Part shown: positions 11,854-24,775 of the stretch, in pieces
How positions within the stretch are numbered: the stretch's first letter is position 1
How the letters are laid out: each line of letters begins with the position of its first letter
DNA from: Garcia nutans
Taxonomy: Eukaryota > Streptophyta > Magnoliopsida > Malpighiales > Euphorbiaceae
DNA length: 64,000 bases
Assembly (NCBI GenBank): GCA_947685225.1
Contig: CANTUV010000008.1
Location: 30,124,001 to 30,188,000, forward strand
Reading direction: 5' to 3'
Notes under the pieces: model-generated
The model's input: the letters and a program-made list of their open reading frames with translations, nothing else
Told to the model about the DNA's origin: nothing
The model's database searches: none
Program-made: the position numbers and the translations under genes

Positions 11854-12816
11854 TGTCTTTTGGGCCCATGTGTGTCTTGTTTCAATGTGATTTATGAATG
11901 GTGAAACAATTGAATAAAGTAATGGAATGTAATGTTATGAAGTATGTAATGATTACAATACATAAGTAAATTATTGAAAAGAAATATGGCCTGAGAAGCT
12001 ATGTTGAAAGATGAGATTCTGAAAGTATAATATGACATGTAATATGTATATGGATGTGGACATTGTGAGTATTATTTTATGAATGTTCTAATAAGTTATG
12101 GAATTGTGGGTTGTGTTAATAATATATGTGTATATGTATATAATTATGAGATTAGTAGAAATATATGAAAAGTGTAATTGAAATGGGAAAAACATGATAA
12201 GAAATTAATGATACATGAAGTTAATATATGAGTATGATTTTCTGTATTGTATGTTTATAATGTTTATTTGTACTACTAAGGTTTCAAGCTTAGCGCAGTT
12301 GTGTAAATTGCGCAGGTGAGTAGGTGGTTGATCTGAAGTCAAGTCATTATGCCACGAGAAGGGTAAGAGTATTTCGAGACCAACTAGAAGGTGGTGCATA
12401 CATGTACTATTTAATTATGTTGTATTTTGTTAAAAATGTATTCATATGTATAAATGAATTTTGGTAAAAACAAGATCATTATATATATGTAATATCATCA
12501 AAAGTATAATGAGTTTGTAAATGTTCTTCAAATAAAATGTATTATGGTTTGGAACTAGAGTGAAGGTTTTTAATCTGAAATGAAAAGTGACATTCTTATA
12601 CTTTATATACGTACTGCATGTATACAAGGTATATGTATAGTACTTATATAGAGTATGGGGGTGTTACAGGTTTTATGTGAGTGTAAGTAGGAATATGATG
12701 CTCGGCTATGTCTCGATCTATCCCAGGCATATCTTCATAAGACCAAGCAAACACTTCTTCATATTTTTTGAATATTTTTTCAAATCTCTCTCTCTCATCA
12801 GAAGCAAGGTCGGATG

Positions 12817-14318
12817 CTATGCTAATGTTTTTAGGATTTCAGTTGTTCCCAAATTTAATGATTGTCTGTTAACAAAATTAATATTAAAGATGCTCATGTA
12901 ACTGCTATTTGAATGTATATAACCATCAGGAGAAACATCACACAAGTAAGCAAAATCAAACTTTATTGCATTCATTTTGGAAAAGAAAACATCATCATCC
13001 TCATACAAAGCAGACAAATTAAAATCAAAATCAAAATCATTGTTCTGAGAATCATAATGCAGGATGTCTTCAAACTCTTCTTCGACCAGGGCAGCAATCT
13101 CTTCCGAAGTCTTTTTGGCTTTCAAGGCAGCTTCATTCTTCTCTTTTGGATTGGATTCTTTGTTGGTTGACAGGGTGAGCTCTTTCTTCACTTGCTTCAC
13201 TAGCTCAGCAACATCTGCAAAAATTTCAAAACCTGGGGTTAACTTACCCATGAACATGATTGGCTCAGGCCTTCCTTGGAGTGGTCCCATATCTGGAGCT
13301 TTGACAAAGATCTCTTCAAGTGGTGGGAAGCTCATCTTCTCACTCTTATTTGGTTGGACATCGTTGTCTTCATCATATCCCAACCCCTTCTTGGAAGCTT
13401 GAGTTCTAAAATCTGGCAACTTTGTCAAACCGGCCTTACCCTTTCCAAGACTAGCTCCGGGAAGGTAGTTCATGTTCTTCATCATATTCAAGATTTTGGA
13501 GTCTACTACTTCGTCATCAGAAATTACGGCCACTTGAAAACCATTGAGAGGCCTCTCAACCATTAGAGCGTTAACAATCTCATTATCTTCAGCTTCAATG
13601 ACCACTGTCTCATTTTCGTTGGGGAATTTGATCTTTTGATGAAGGGTGGAAGGAACTCCACTAAGAGGGTGAAACCATGGCCGCCCCAAGAGCAAGGCGA
13701 AGGTAACTGGTATGTCTAAAATAACAAATTCGACAATAGATTCAATTGGCCCAACCTTGACGGCCGCTTTGAAAGTCCCTTCGACATGCCTCTTAGTGTT
13801 GTCATAAGCACGAATTGTTACCTCGGTCAGGTTTAGATCTCTTGTTGACATGGCTAGCTTTGGCAGTATCTTAAGTGGACAAACATTTATGGCAGACTCA
13901 TCATCGACCATTACACAAGGAGTTCTCTTCCCCTTGACTTCTATTTTGATAAAGAGAGGGCGGATGTGGTCTCTCCCCTCCTCCGGTAAGTCCGCATCTG
14001 AAAAAGAAACTACTCCCATATTAACTTCACTCTTTTCTTGGACTTCCTCACATTTCATTACTTCCCCAATTTTTATGAAGTTGATCAACTCCTCCGGTGT
14101 TGTGGAGGTAGAAATTGGCATGCTAGCTAGGGCTTTCGCCATAGTTTCTCGGTGCTTTTTAGAAGTAGCTAACAAGTCCCAAATGCTAACACTTTCTTGG
14201 GTTCTTTTCAATTATTTGTGCACAGCATCATCTTCTTCTACTTCAACTTCCTTTTCTTTATTAGTTTCTATCTCCTTAGGTGGTGGCCTTGAGTAAGGCT
14301 TACCGGATCTAGTATTCA
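12817..14318 (-). pseudogene. pol: Tat copy 1 protease and flanking linker
   Basis: The aspartic protease would process the polyprotein. After a linker with SIWDLLATSKKHRETMAKAL, the active-site segment reads VMVDDESAINVCPL. The position right after the Asp pair, normally Gly, is Glu (codon 13897-13899). The downstream LLGRPWFHPLSGVPSTLHQ segment is typical of Tat proteases. A G-patch-like stretch (YLPGASLGKGKAGL) lies near 13435-13475, followed by an acidic linker into RT. A TAA at about 14212-14214 cuts the frame upstream. From 14211 down it is open for 464 codons. Confidence 0.88.
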
Positions 14319-16784
14319 TCACCTCATCTTCTTCAGGCTCGGACCAAGTCCACTCCTCCTTCTTGGATACAATATCATCATCACTATCACTTGAATCCCA
14401 AAACCATTGACAACACCAATTGCTACTTCTCCACCCATCATAGCTTGTTCAAATGCCTCTTCTTCTTTGGTTGCTTCTCCACCCACATCTTGAAAGGAAG
14501 ACATGACAAATTCCTCATGCAAACCTCCTCCAACCATGAAGGTTGCTGGTGGTGGTATCCTATTGAATTTTGGTAATGGGTTGTCTTTTGTGTTTGGCTT
14601 ATTGGGCTCGGGTAGCTTCCCATTATCGATTAGATTTTGGATATCATGTCTCAACCTCACACATCTATCCATGTCATGTCCTTGCATTTGGTGAAATTGC
14701 AAAATGCTTTGGTGTCAAAATTAGGTGGGAGAGGGTTAGGCAAAGGACGAGGATTTAAGGGTTGTAGCAATCCTTTTCTTTGAAGCTTGTTGAGAACCCA
14801 AGACATTGGTTTTCCCAATTCTGAAAATTGTCTCCTTGTTCCTTGGTTAGTTGCATTAACACCGACGGCCTTTTGCATACTTTGGCTACCAGGTTGATAG
14901 CTCCCTTTCTCGTTCCTTTTTATTGCAAAGCGACTCTTCTCCCTTTCCCATTCTTCAATTTGCAAACAGCTTGGAGAATGTCTTTGAAATCACGGATGAG
15001 TGTATATGAGACATCCTCTCACGAAGATTATGTAATATCCCAAAATATACCCTAAAAGTTTTGGAGTTATTGTTATATTTGGAGTTAAGGTATATGTTTA
15101 ATGGAAGTAAAAAGGGGAAATATTATAAGATGATATATATATAAGGAAATATGGGAATATAAATACCATATAAAAGATATATACATATACATCACATATA
15201 CATGGGATATAAAGTGGTGTAGGGAAAGTGAGTTATGCATATATTTTTATAATTAATTAATTAATAATTATGGTGATAAGGACAAAAAGAAAAAGAGAAA
15301 GAGAGAAGCTAGAGAGAGAAGGAGGTGATTTTGCTTTTATTTACACCAAATACTTAAGGATTTCAAGTGGATAGTGAAGATTTGGCTAAGAATCCAAGTA
15401 AGTTCTCTTTCTTGATTTCTTTGGTTTATTTGAAGTTGTATGAAGGTTTGATTGTTGATAATTTAAATTAGGGTTGTATTATTGTAGTATGTTGGAGTAT
15501 GTTTGATTTAATTAGGTTGGTGTTGGTGATTGAAGAGCAAGAGTTGTGTTTAGTGGAATTTCTTTCTGTTTTACAACTAGTAAAGGCTGTGACTTGTATG
15601 ATTTTTAATTAAATATAGAAAAATATTCCTAAAGTGAATTTTTGATATGTTGTGCCTATATGAGTCTAGAATGACTGAAAAATATGTTGATTCGATTTTG
15701 GATTTTGGAAAGATTATTTTTATTAGACCTGTTCCAGCAGGTACCTTAACTGAGACAGCTATATTTCGGGATTTTTAATAAAATGTAGAAAAATTATATT
15801 CAATTGAATTTTGGATATGTTGTTGCTTAATGAGTCTAGTATTTGAGAAAAATAATTTGGAACCAAGTTGATTGAATTTAATTTATGGAATTCACAAAGT
15901 TTAGAACTGCTGCCAGGATGCAGGGCAATTGGGGCAGTCTGTTTGGGTGAACTATTTGACCAAGATTTTGTGTTCAGTTTGATCTGAAATTTTAAAGGAA
16001 TGATTTTAAGATGTAAAATTAAGTTCTGTAAAAATTTTAGAGTTTTTAGTCAAGTATATTATTTTATACAAATTTTCAAAATAAGGATAAAATTTAGTCT
16101 AAAACCAGAATTTACTATTCATATGGTCATTTTGCTAATATTCCTTTTGGATTAGGTTGTGAAGAGGTTGAATTGCCCTAATCTAAGTGTTGAGGATTCT
16201 TGGAAGAGTAGGTGTATAGAGTGGTGTAAGTTGGTTTTAAGGTAAGTACAAAGTTTATATGATTGCACTTATTTACATGAATTAAGACTTAACACATTTG
16301 TTTGTAAATGTGTTAAGTGAATTACTATATTGTCAATATAATTTGATTAAGGTTATGATTGGATGATGTGAAAGATATGAAGATCATTCAAATAGGTATG
16401 TACAATGCAATTTGTTATGATAAATATGGTAATGATGAATTGTGCTAATGTGTTTTGAGAAATGATGAAATGTATTGTAATTGTGGTTGGTAATAATGAT
16501 TGAAATGAAATAAATAGACATGTTGATTATATGATGATGAATTTAAGATATATGCTCAATATAATTGTTTATGTATACTTGAATGATGAAGTGCTATAAT
16601 GTGAATTGAAATATGATAAGAGGTGAAGCCATTGTGATTGGCTATGATGAATCAAATGAGATGTGAAGCCATTGTGTTGGCTATGAGAATGTAAATGAAT
16701 TATAATTGAGGCATGGTTGCCTGTTTTGAATATGAAATGAATTGAGAAAGAAATGTACAAAGATATAAATGAAAAGAGTTGTGT

Positions 16785-17196
16785 CTAATATGTTAATTCA
16801 ACTTTCAGAGTTCTGGATTTGACGGCATGCCTATAACATATGAAATGTAACAGTCTAGCCGGGTTGAGGATCTCCTCAAGTTGTTGAGTTGATGGTCCAA
16901 GAGACTGGGTCTGTTACAAGTGTTAACAGTCTAGCCGGGTTGAGGATCTCCTCAAGTTGTTGAGTTGATGGTCCAAGAGACTGGGTCTGTTACACTATAT
17001 GAATTATAAATGTGAAATATATGAAAAGTAACAGTCTTACCGGGTTGAGGATCTTCTCGATTAGTCGGGTTGATGGTCCAAGAGACTGGGTCTGTTACAC
17101 TATCCATGGATAGAGATATGATATATGTTGCCTACGGGCTTGATTATTGTGATTATGGATCAAAGCAGTAACTCTGAACTTTGAATAACATATTAG
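16785..17196 (+). repeat. Inverted-arm cassette of solo LTR c (type-A cargo, three units)
   Basis: Arms 16785-16812 (CTAATATGTTAATTCA... CAGAGTT) and 17170-17196 (AACTCTGAACTTTG... ATATTAG). Between them are three ~72-bp units, each beginning GTAACAGTCT and ending GGTCTGTTACA. Confidence 0.87.
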
Positions 17197-17529
17197 TGTG
17201 TTCTGGGCCCAGGTCTGTCTTGATTTTCGATGTAGTTTATGAAACGTGAAATGAATGAATAATGAAATCTATAGTTGCCTTAATTGGAAATGAAATGTTA
17301 TGAAATATGTTATGTAATATGTATATTGATATGTTCCTTGTGAGTAGTAGTGATGGAATTGTGGTTGGTGTTATTGATATGTATGCATGTATGTAATATA
17401 TGAGATTAGTTGAGATATGTGTAAAGTGTAATTGAAAAGGGAAACTATGATAAGAAACTAACAGTACTTAAAGTTAGTATATGGATATACGTTAGAATTT
17501 CTGTATTGTATGTTTATATTATTCATTTG

Positions 17530-17577
17530 TACTACTAAGCTCTCGGGCTTAGCGCGGATGTGTTAATCGCGCAGGTG
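17530..17577 (+). promoter_or_regulatory. Conserved LTR 3'-region stem-loop (solo LTR c example)
   Basis: TACTACTAAGC is followed by a loop and GGGCTTAGCGCG, then a second pair GCGCGGATG / CGCGCAGG. The same layout is found at 8847-8892, 12271-12317, 42056-42104, 50038-50086 (stem partly lost), 56297-56343, reversed at 20350-20398 and 32147-32194, and in a diverged form in the second family at 23752-23841 and 35661-35750. Its role is unknown to me. Confidence 0.6.
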
Positions 17578-18652
17578 AGTAGATGGTAGATCTGAAGTCT
17601 TTCGTTTTACCACAAGAAGAGTAAGAGTTTGTCGAGACCAACTAGAAGGTGATGCATGCATGTAAAATTTTTTAATATTGTATATTGACTAAAATGTTTT
17701 GTTACTATATATTTGGATTGTTTTGAGAAGTAAGGATTTTTTTTTAATTATAATGAACAGTGACATTCTTATACTTTATATACTTACTGTATGTATACGA
17801 GGTATATGTATAGTACTTATATAGGGTATGAGGGTGTTACAGATTAGGCAACACCCCTCTCACAATCATCCTTATTTGATCGGATTCATCAGGCCTCTTC
17901 TTGAGTAAAGCGGCCTTGTTTCTCCATCTCTTGACATAATCTACAAAATTCTCTTTCGGCCTTTGCCTAATGGACTCCACTTCCATCAAGGTAACTTCCA
18001 ACTCAACATTATATCCATATTATTGGATGAAGGCTTTGTAAAGTAGTTCCCAACTCTTTTGTGTTCCATCATCTAAGGTATTGAACCAATTTTGGACAAC
18101 AGGGTCCAATGAGAGCATAAAGTACCTTAGGGTTTGAGCCTTAGTAGCTCGGGCAGACTGCATGGCAGTGATGTATTGCTTCACGTGAAGATGAGGATTT
18201 CCGGTGCCATTGTACTTAGCAAAGGAAGGCATCTTGAATTTATAAGGGACCTCTTCTTCTTGTTCAAATAGTTTGTCGATCTCAGACATCTCTTCGGCTT
18301 TCAACTTCTTCTCAAATTTCTTTTCTAAATCAGCAATCATCTTTTCAACATCGGATGTCTCGGTCTTTTCAATAGTTGCTTTCTCAGCAACCTTCGGCTC
18401 CTTTTTGTCTTGAAGATCTTGGTAGTATTGAGCCCAATCATCATCATCAATGATCACCTTATCATCATCAAAAGCTACTTAATCAATTTTAGCCTTCCCC
18501 TTAACATTCTTGGTGCTAGCAGATGCTTCGGTATTGTTTTCTAAAATTGCAGCTAGTTGATTCTTTATGGTCTCGGCCATGGCCTCTTTTATTTCTTCCA
18601 TCTTGGCATTGAGGGCATCATCCACCATTCTTTGAATTTGTTCGGGATCCAT

Positions 18653-19770
18653 TATTTTTGGTGAGCAAGTGATTGAGTCATTGCTAGATACTTCGTCTCC
18701 GGTGTATGTCGGAATTGTCGTAAGCTTTTGAACTTTTGTAATCCAGGGCTGTGAGCCAGAAAGGATCAATGATATGAGATGCAAATGTATGCATTTATGC
18801 ACAAAACAATCAATAAACAAGGACAAATAGGACGTTCCTTCCAACCTTATAATATCCACACACGAATGGCGAGTCTCTTTTCGAATAATTCCCTCAGACG
18901 TTTCAACCAATAGTTATATTTTTGAAAATGGAAATCATTCATAGTAATTCCCATTAATTAGGTTTTAATCCATTCAACCAACTATAGTAGCTTTTATGCT
19001 ATATTGGATTAAAACTAAATTAAGAGGTTTATTATAGATAGATTTCTCACTTGAAAAGAGTAACTAGTGATTCATGCCAAAAACAAGCCCATGGTTAATT
19101 TATTCTTAGTGTAAACTAGGCCCACAATTGATTTTTGGTATTTCATAATTGACCTCAATATTTTGCAAGCTCTTTGTAAGAAAAGATTGGGTGAAAATAG
19201 TTTTGTTTCTAAGCCCATAGTAAAAGATTTTAGAAAAATGGATTCTGGGCTTAGTATTTGGGCCATGGGACAAAGAATTTTTGATTTGTTTTTAGAAAAG
19301 TCTTATGTCCAAAGACCATTTTGAAAAGTTTTGAAAATAGCTTTGGTCTTTTGGACTTTAAAGAAAAATTTCTTTTGAGCTTACAATATACTTAGGTCAT
19401 ATTAGAAAAAGAACAAACCAAATAAGCCATGATTTAGACTAAGATAAACTAACCATAGTCAAACAATATGCATTTGGGGTAAAACCTAAGGAAAGTAACT
19501 AGGCCAATTACATGAGCTTTAGTCTTTGGGTTAAAAAGGCTTAGGTTCCCATAGCAAGTATATACCAAACGGTATGAGGCTATGAGTGGTTATGCCATGC
19601 TCGATCTCCATACCTTGAGTGAAAAGTATGGTATCCCTTACATAACATAACACGGGTAACACAGGCGTCTTAACTCATGCACACGATGCAATCTAAGATG
19701 ATGCAATGGATAATATCATTATAAGAAAGAATAGAATAATATAAAGACCAATGGAATCAACTTCTCTTAT
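18653..19770 (-). other. Tat copy 1 5' leader between primer site and gag
   Basis: About 1.1 kb, matching 61145-62312 of copy 2 throughout (for example CATAACACGGGTAACAC near 19646). A frame open upstream of the gag Met (to 18910) is partly shared by copy 2, but the shared Met at 18652 is the better start. Confidence 0.75.
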
Positions 19771-19787
19771 CCCCAGTGGAGTCGCCA
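19771..19787 (-). other. Tat primer-binding site
   Basis: On the minus strand TGGCGACTCCACTGGGG follows one base after the LTR end. Tat/Ogre elements are reported to use an Arg-tRNA primer with a site of this kind; I infer the tRNA and cannot test it here. Confidence 0.7.
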
Positions 19788-20620
19788 CTGTGAGCGGGGA
19801 TTTTCGCCCCCACTCCCGGTGGAATGGTTCTTGCGACTTCGGCACTGTTTAGGCTCTGGGCCTTAGAGAACACGGACCTAAGTCTGGAGAAAATGGAGTC
19901 GCCACCCGGACGAGCTGGGAAAAAGAAAGGGGCGGATGACTCAATTCCTAAGGAATCCCCAACCCCCTAATGGGTTCAGAAAGTTGGGTACGTGTGTAAC
20001 ACCCCTATACCCCGTATACGTACACAGCATGCTAATACGATCATAATATACGTATACTGAATATAGGTATGCCACAGTTTATAAAACATACAAACAATTC
20101 CCTTCAATAATATGATTAAATTTAAAACATTAAAAGAAGTTTATAAAATACAATAAATAAAATATTATTTCAAAACACAGCGGAAAATATAACAAATATT
20201 TACAAATACTTATACATCAAAACTCAAGTTTTACAAAACATAAAATATATACATGTTTGGCAGTATGTCTTTGATCTTTAAGCTCCACTATCAACACCTC
20301 AAGATTTAGACTCTACTCAGCCTAGAGGAACTCTTCGGTTCTTCCCTGTCACCTGCGCAATAAATCATAATCGCTCTAAGCCAACGGCTTAGTGGTACAA
20401 ACTACAATAATATTATGTTTTGATGCAATGCCAATGTTACACAATCAATGCCATACTCCATTCACAAGAAATGTTATACTTCAACATATTACTTTGCTTA
20501 ATGTCATAACAAACATTCATTCTCAACAAGATACTTATGCATTATAACCAATCTCGTTATTCATTCATTTCACATTTCATAAATCATGTTTAAACAAAGA
20601 CAAACATGGGCCCAAAGACT

Positions 20621-20973
20621 CTAATATGCCATTCAACTTTCAGAGTTAATGTTTTGGTTGAATTATCACATTTATCATTATCATTATCCCAACTAGGCTT
20701 CAAGGATTTAAGTTCAACCAAGCTTCAAGGGGAACAAAGAATGCTAAGTATCAACCCAACTTGGCTTCAAGAACTAAACCCAACCTAGCTTCAAGGGTTG
20801 TAACATCTCAATTAGGCTTCAAGGACTAGATCCAACCAAGCTTCAAGGGGAGTTAAGCATGCTAAACTTCAACCCAACTTGGCTTCAAGGATCAAGCCCA
20901 ACCTAACTTCAAGAGATTGTTACTATAGGCATGCCACCAACAACAAAACTCTGAAAATAGAATATCACATTAG
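20621..20973 (-). repeat. Inverted-arm cassette of the reverse solo LTR (type-B cargo)
   Basis: Arms 20621-20647 and 20947-20973. The cargo is repeated GGCTTCAAGG-containing units, the reverse complement of the CCTTGAAGCC units elsewhere. Confidence 0.83.
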
Positions 20974-21179
20974 TCACACAATTCATTAATTATTTCATTT
21001 TCAATTTCATTCTCATTTATTCAACATCACTTAGGCAACCATGCCTCAATCAACCCATTGGCATCTTTATCATTTTAGCCAACAATCATGGCTCCATACC
21101 TCATCAAGAGAATATATATATATATCACATTTTGCATTAAACATCATTTAGATAAACATGTCTCAATTATATCATTTAC

Positions 21180-24100
21180 TATCACGACCCAATTTGTATA
21201 TATGTACAGTACATCCATGTACAGTAAGAGGAACCATCCCGAGAAGCTACTAAAGAGCGCGAAGTGAAAGGAAGCTCTATAGGACAAAAAGGACCTAACT
21301 GAAAAGATTGTAAAGTTTTGTGGAGGTGACTGTAATTTCAAAAAGTTTTGTGGAGGTGATTGTAATTTCCAAAAGTTGTACTGGAGGTTCTTAATAGTGC
21401 ATATAACAGATTCCAGAAATGGAAAGTAGAGAAAAATTGGGTCGAAACGGAACACCACGGTTTTTCCCGAAAACGCATAGTTTGAGAGATACAGTGGATT
21501 TTTGACCAAGGGTATTTTTGTCATTCTTATGATAATAATGTATACACTGGAAAACAAGACACGTAAAGGTATCTGAAGTAAATGGAAGGACTCCGCAGTG
21601 ATCGATGTTGAAGAACGAACCTAAGTGGAGACCCGAATCACGTAAGGACCTAAAGGGAATTTTTACAAAAGTCAAGGGCATGAGCGTAATTTTTTAAATT
21701 AGTTCAAAATCAAGAATGAATGTCAGAAATGGAAACGAGAGGTTGAAAGGAGGAGAATGGTACATTTTACGCGTCGTAAAACCACCCGGTTACGAAGAAA
21801 AGGCAAAACCTTCCATTGAGGGGTATTTTGGTCTTTTCACTTTCACCCAAGCATCAAGTGGGACATGTATGATAATTTAAGGACCATTTTGGTAATTTTC
21901 CAAGGAAAGACACATGTTGCAATCTTATCCAATTAACCTTTTGTTTTGGCAAAATCCATCCACATGCTAAAAAGACAAAGAAGGATACATGTTGCAATCT
22001 TATTCATTTAATCTTTTGTTTTGGCAAAATCCCATCCATTAAAAGAAAAAGAAAAAAAAAGAAATAAATTTATATGTACAAACGTGTACATATATGATCC
22101 GTGCTCTTGAAATCTCTAGAATACAAAAAAAGCCAAAACACCTTCTCCTTCTCCAAGCAAAGGCCGTGGCCTCCAACAAAAACATTCAAGGAATTTCCAA
22201 GTTTCTAGGTGAAAGTTTAGAAGAAAGTTACCAATTCCAAGGTAAGGAAATTCATCTAAGGTTTATTTCTTTCATTGGTTATATTATTTGCAAGATACAA
22301 ATGAAAGAAAGATTGGGAAGAATATGGAAAAGTTAAGAAAGTGAAGAGAAATTAGATTAAATGATCCATACATGTAGAAGTGATGAATAAATGGTAATTA
22401 GTAGCTTTAGATAGCAAGAATCAAGGCTTGAACATACGGTTTTTATAATGTTCTTATTATGGAAGATATGAAAATTATAGGAAATCAAAGGAATAAAGAA
22501 GAAGAAGGGAAAAAAGAATAGGACAAGCAAGGAACAAAGCAAATAAACAAGGTTTGGTACTTAAATCATTGCCTTTTCAATTAATTCACATATTTTGCAT
22601 TATGGGACTTTTGAAATGGATTTGAAATAATGTTATTATGTGTGGTAAATATGTGGGAAAGTGCTCTTGAACCATTTGTAATCAATTGATTGTGAAAAGA
22701 ACGAAAACAAAACAAACTAGCTAAACTTTGCTCAATTATCCATAAACTTTGATGAACTTTTAATCACTCCTTTAGTTTGATTTTTGAAAGAGGGACCCTT
22801 AGTCTTTCACCGGTATCACAAAAGGAGTCTAAAAATCAATTTTGCAAGAAAAAAATGAATTTCCCTCAAAATTTGAAAATTGGGCCGAATGGTCCCTTTT
22901 GGGCACCATTCTGCAGCTTTCATTTTGGGCAGTCCGTTGAAGGGGCAAACGAAAGAATTTTTTGACGAAATTTTACATGCATTTAGTTAACTTATGAAAG
23001 TGTTTTCCTGCAAAAATTCATCCAAAAATAAGGTAGTTTACTTAGTCAAAAATTTTGCCAAAGTTGACTGATTTTCAGCAGTAAAAAAAGATTTTACTAT
23101 TTAGTTGTCGCGCGCCATTGCGTTGCCGATTTTACGCACCGCGCTACTATTCATTTGGTCATTTTTCTAAATGTGTTAAAACTTGAATATTATAATATAG
23201 ATTGATGTTAAATCATATAAAATGACATGAAGGAGAATTGGGAATGATCAGAAAGGCATCATCTGACAATACATGCATTATGGAAAAATCATGGCTTATT
23301 GAATATCATGATCAAATTAATTAATGAATTGTTTACGCTCTACTTGGTTATGACAGAACCCTTGAGATAAGGGTATGATGCATCATACTATTATTGCAGT
23401 ACTGCTTATGACATGATATGATATTCTGGCTGAAGGCCGATGATTACAATGACATGATCAATGATGCAATGATAATGGCCATTGGCACATGTGCAAGAAT
23501 TATGATGAAAGATAATTAAATATGATCATGACAAGATATGTTTATCATGACCCTTCCTTATCCGCTGACGTTCTATTAAACCAGTAGAGCAACCAAAATG
23601 ATAAAAGCAAGAAAAATGATTTAAATTCAAATTATTCAGTCAAGCCTTTTTACCATCTGTGTTTTGTATTTATTCCTTTCAAGTATTTAAAGTATATAAG
23701 GGTATGTTCAAATCATTCTTTCATTTTATTTATTTATTGCAATGATTTAAGTACCCACTAAGCAATTGCTTAGCGAGTTTAGTTTCCCTCTAAACTCGTA
23801 GGTTAAACGAGGAGACAAGATTGCAGCATGTCCTGCGCAGCTGGCCTTGACTACTACTTTGGGTACGAGTTTGGATATGATTGATTGTAGCAATATGGCA
23901 TGTACATAAGCTTGTATGATCTAGCAAATAAATGTATTATACTGAAAAGCTAGAACACGTACACTGCTAGAAATCTAATAAATCTTATTTGGGTTTAGCA
24001 TTTATGTATGCAAGTATAGAAGTGTGAATTCTTCTTGCAGGATTGTAGTTGAGGTTATAAGGGTGGATTATTGGGAGTGTGCTTGAGTTGAATTGTGAAA

Positions 24101-24290
24101 CAAAATGTTTTTCAAAAATAAGAAAAATCAGTTTTGGCGACACTTGGGACCTCCATTTTTAGGGGAGGTTATGGCAAATTTTTTTTTAAAATCTGCACTT
24201 AAAATTGGCTAAGTAAAATATTAAGACACAACCACCATGAGTTAACAGTCCATCTTGGTCTATAAACATAGGCTAAGATGGGGTGTTACA
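21180..24290 (+). repeat. 5' LTR of the second chromovirus family
   Basis: 3111 bp. The first bases are TATCACGACCC where the 3' copy has TGTCACGACCC. Open frames here recur at the same offsets in the 3' LTR and are not genes. It contains ACTATTCATTTGGTCATTTT (23148), shared with Tekay-type LTRs a and c, and the diverged stem-loop at 23752-23841. Confidence 0.93.
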
Positions 24291-24295
24291 TTTAG

Positions 24296-24307
24296 TGGTA
24301 TCAGAGC
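24296..24307 (+). other. Primer-binding site, initiator Met tRNA
   Basis: TGGTATCAGAGC lies five bases after the 5' LTR end. It is complementary to the 3' end of plant initiator tRNA-Met. Confidence 0.92.
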
Positions 24308-24775
24308 ACCGGTTTAGCCGGTCCTGGAAAATTCAACATAGGAGGATACACATTTTATGTTGGGAGTGACCATTACCAATGTAAAATGGGATATCCTATA
24401 GCAGAATAGAAATGAGAGCATATATCATTTAGGTACAAAATGTCAGTATAGTAGAAAGAATATTATAAATACATAAGTATATAAGGTACATGTGATAAAG
24501 GAAAATCTAATAGTGGTTACGTACATGCCATATAGGAAAGTTAATGTGTTGAGTCAAGCCAGCTGCTAATTCTTATCACGATATATGTATACGGTATAAG
24601 GTTGCAAGAGGCAGAATCACAAAGAGTTATAGATCAAGAGAAGGAATCACACGCTTTTGTACCCATAAATGTAGAAATGGGTCTCGAACTTATGCCACGA
24701 CCCGCAACGGTGGCTGTGGAAGGCCCCGAAGTTTATTTAAGATAGATGATAGTACCATTGCAATAAACGGCAAGA

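Larger units (their letters stand above)
15031..17841 (+). mobile_element. Tekay-type solo LTR 'c' in Tat gag (TSD GATTA)
   Basis: TGTAATATCCC to GGGTGTTACA, flanked by GATTA at 15026-15030 and 17842-17846, 2811 bp. It is closest in content to solo LTR a, sharing the segment around TGTTCCAGCAGGTACCTTAA (15731) and TACTATTCATATGGTCATTT (16116). Confidence 0.95.
14319..18652 (-). pseudogene. gag: Tat copy 1 gag, split by solo LTR c
   Basis: Gag forms the virus-like particle. It starts at MDPEQIQRMVDD (Met codon 18650-18652); the identical start sits in copy 2. An acidic N-terminal region (WAQYYQDLQDKKEPK) precedes the core with FKMPSFAKYNGTGNPHLHVK and LRYFMLSLDPVVQNWFNTL at 18060-18250, then ESIRQRPKENFVDYVKRWRN to 17842. 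Solo LTR c (15031-17841) intervenes, and gag resumes at 15025 and runs through a Cys/His segment (FHQMQGHDMDRC) at about 14660-14700. Stops occur near 18480 and 18020, and there are frameshifts near 14965 and 14690. Confidence 0.92.

Noticed and set aside
13064..14296. Plus-strand open frames opposite the Tat protease
   Set aside because: They are shadows of the long minus-strand protease frame, which has the recognisable motifs.
21144..21681. Membrane-protein-like open frames, seen again at 29407-29923
   Set aside because: They lie at the same offset in both LTRs of the second chromovirus and duplicate because the LTRs do.
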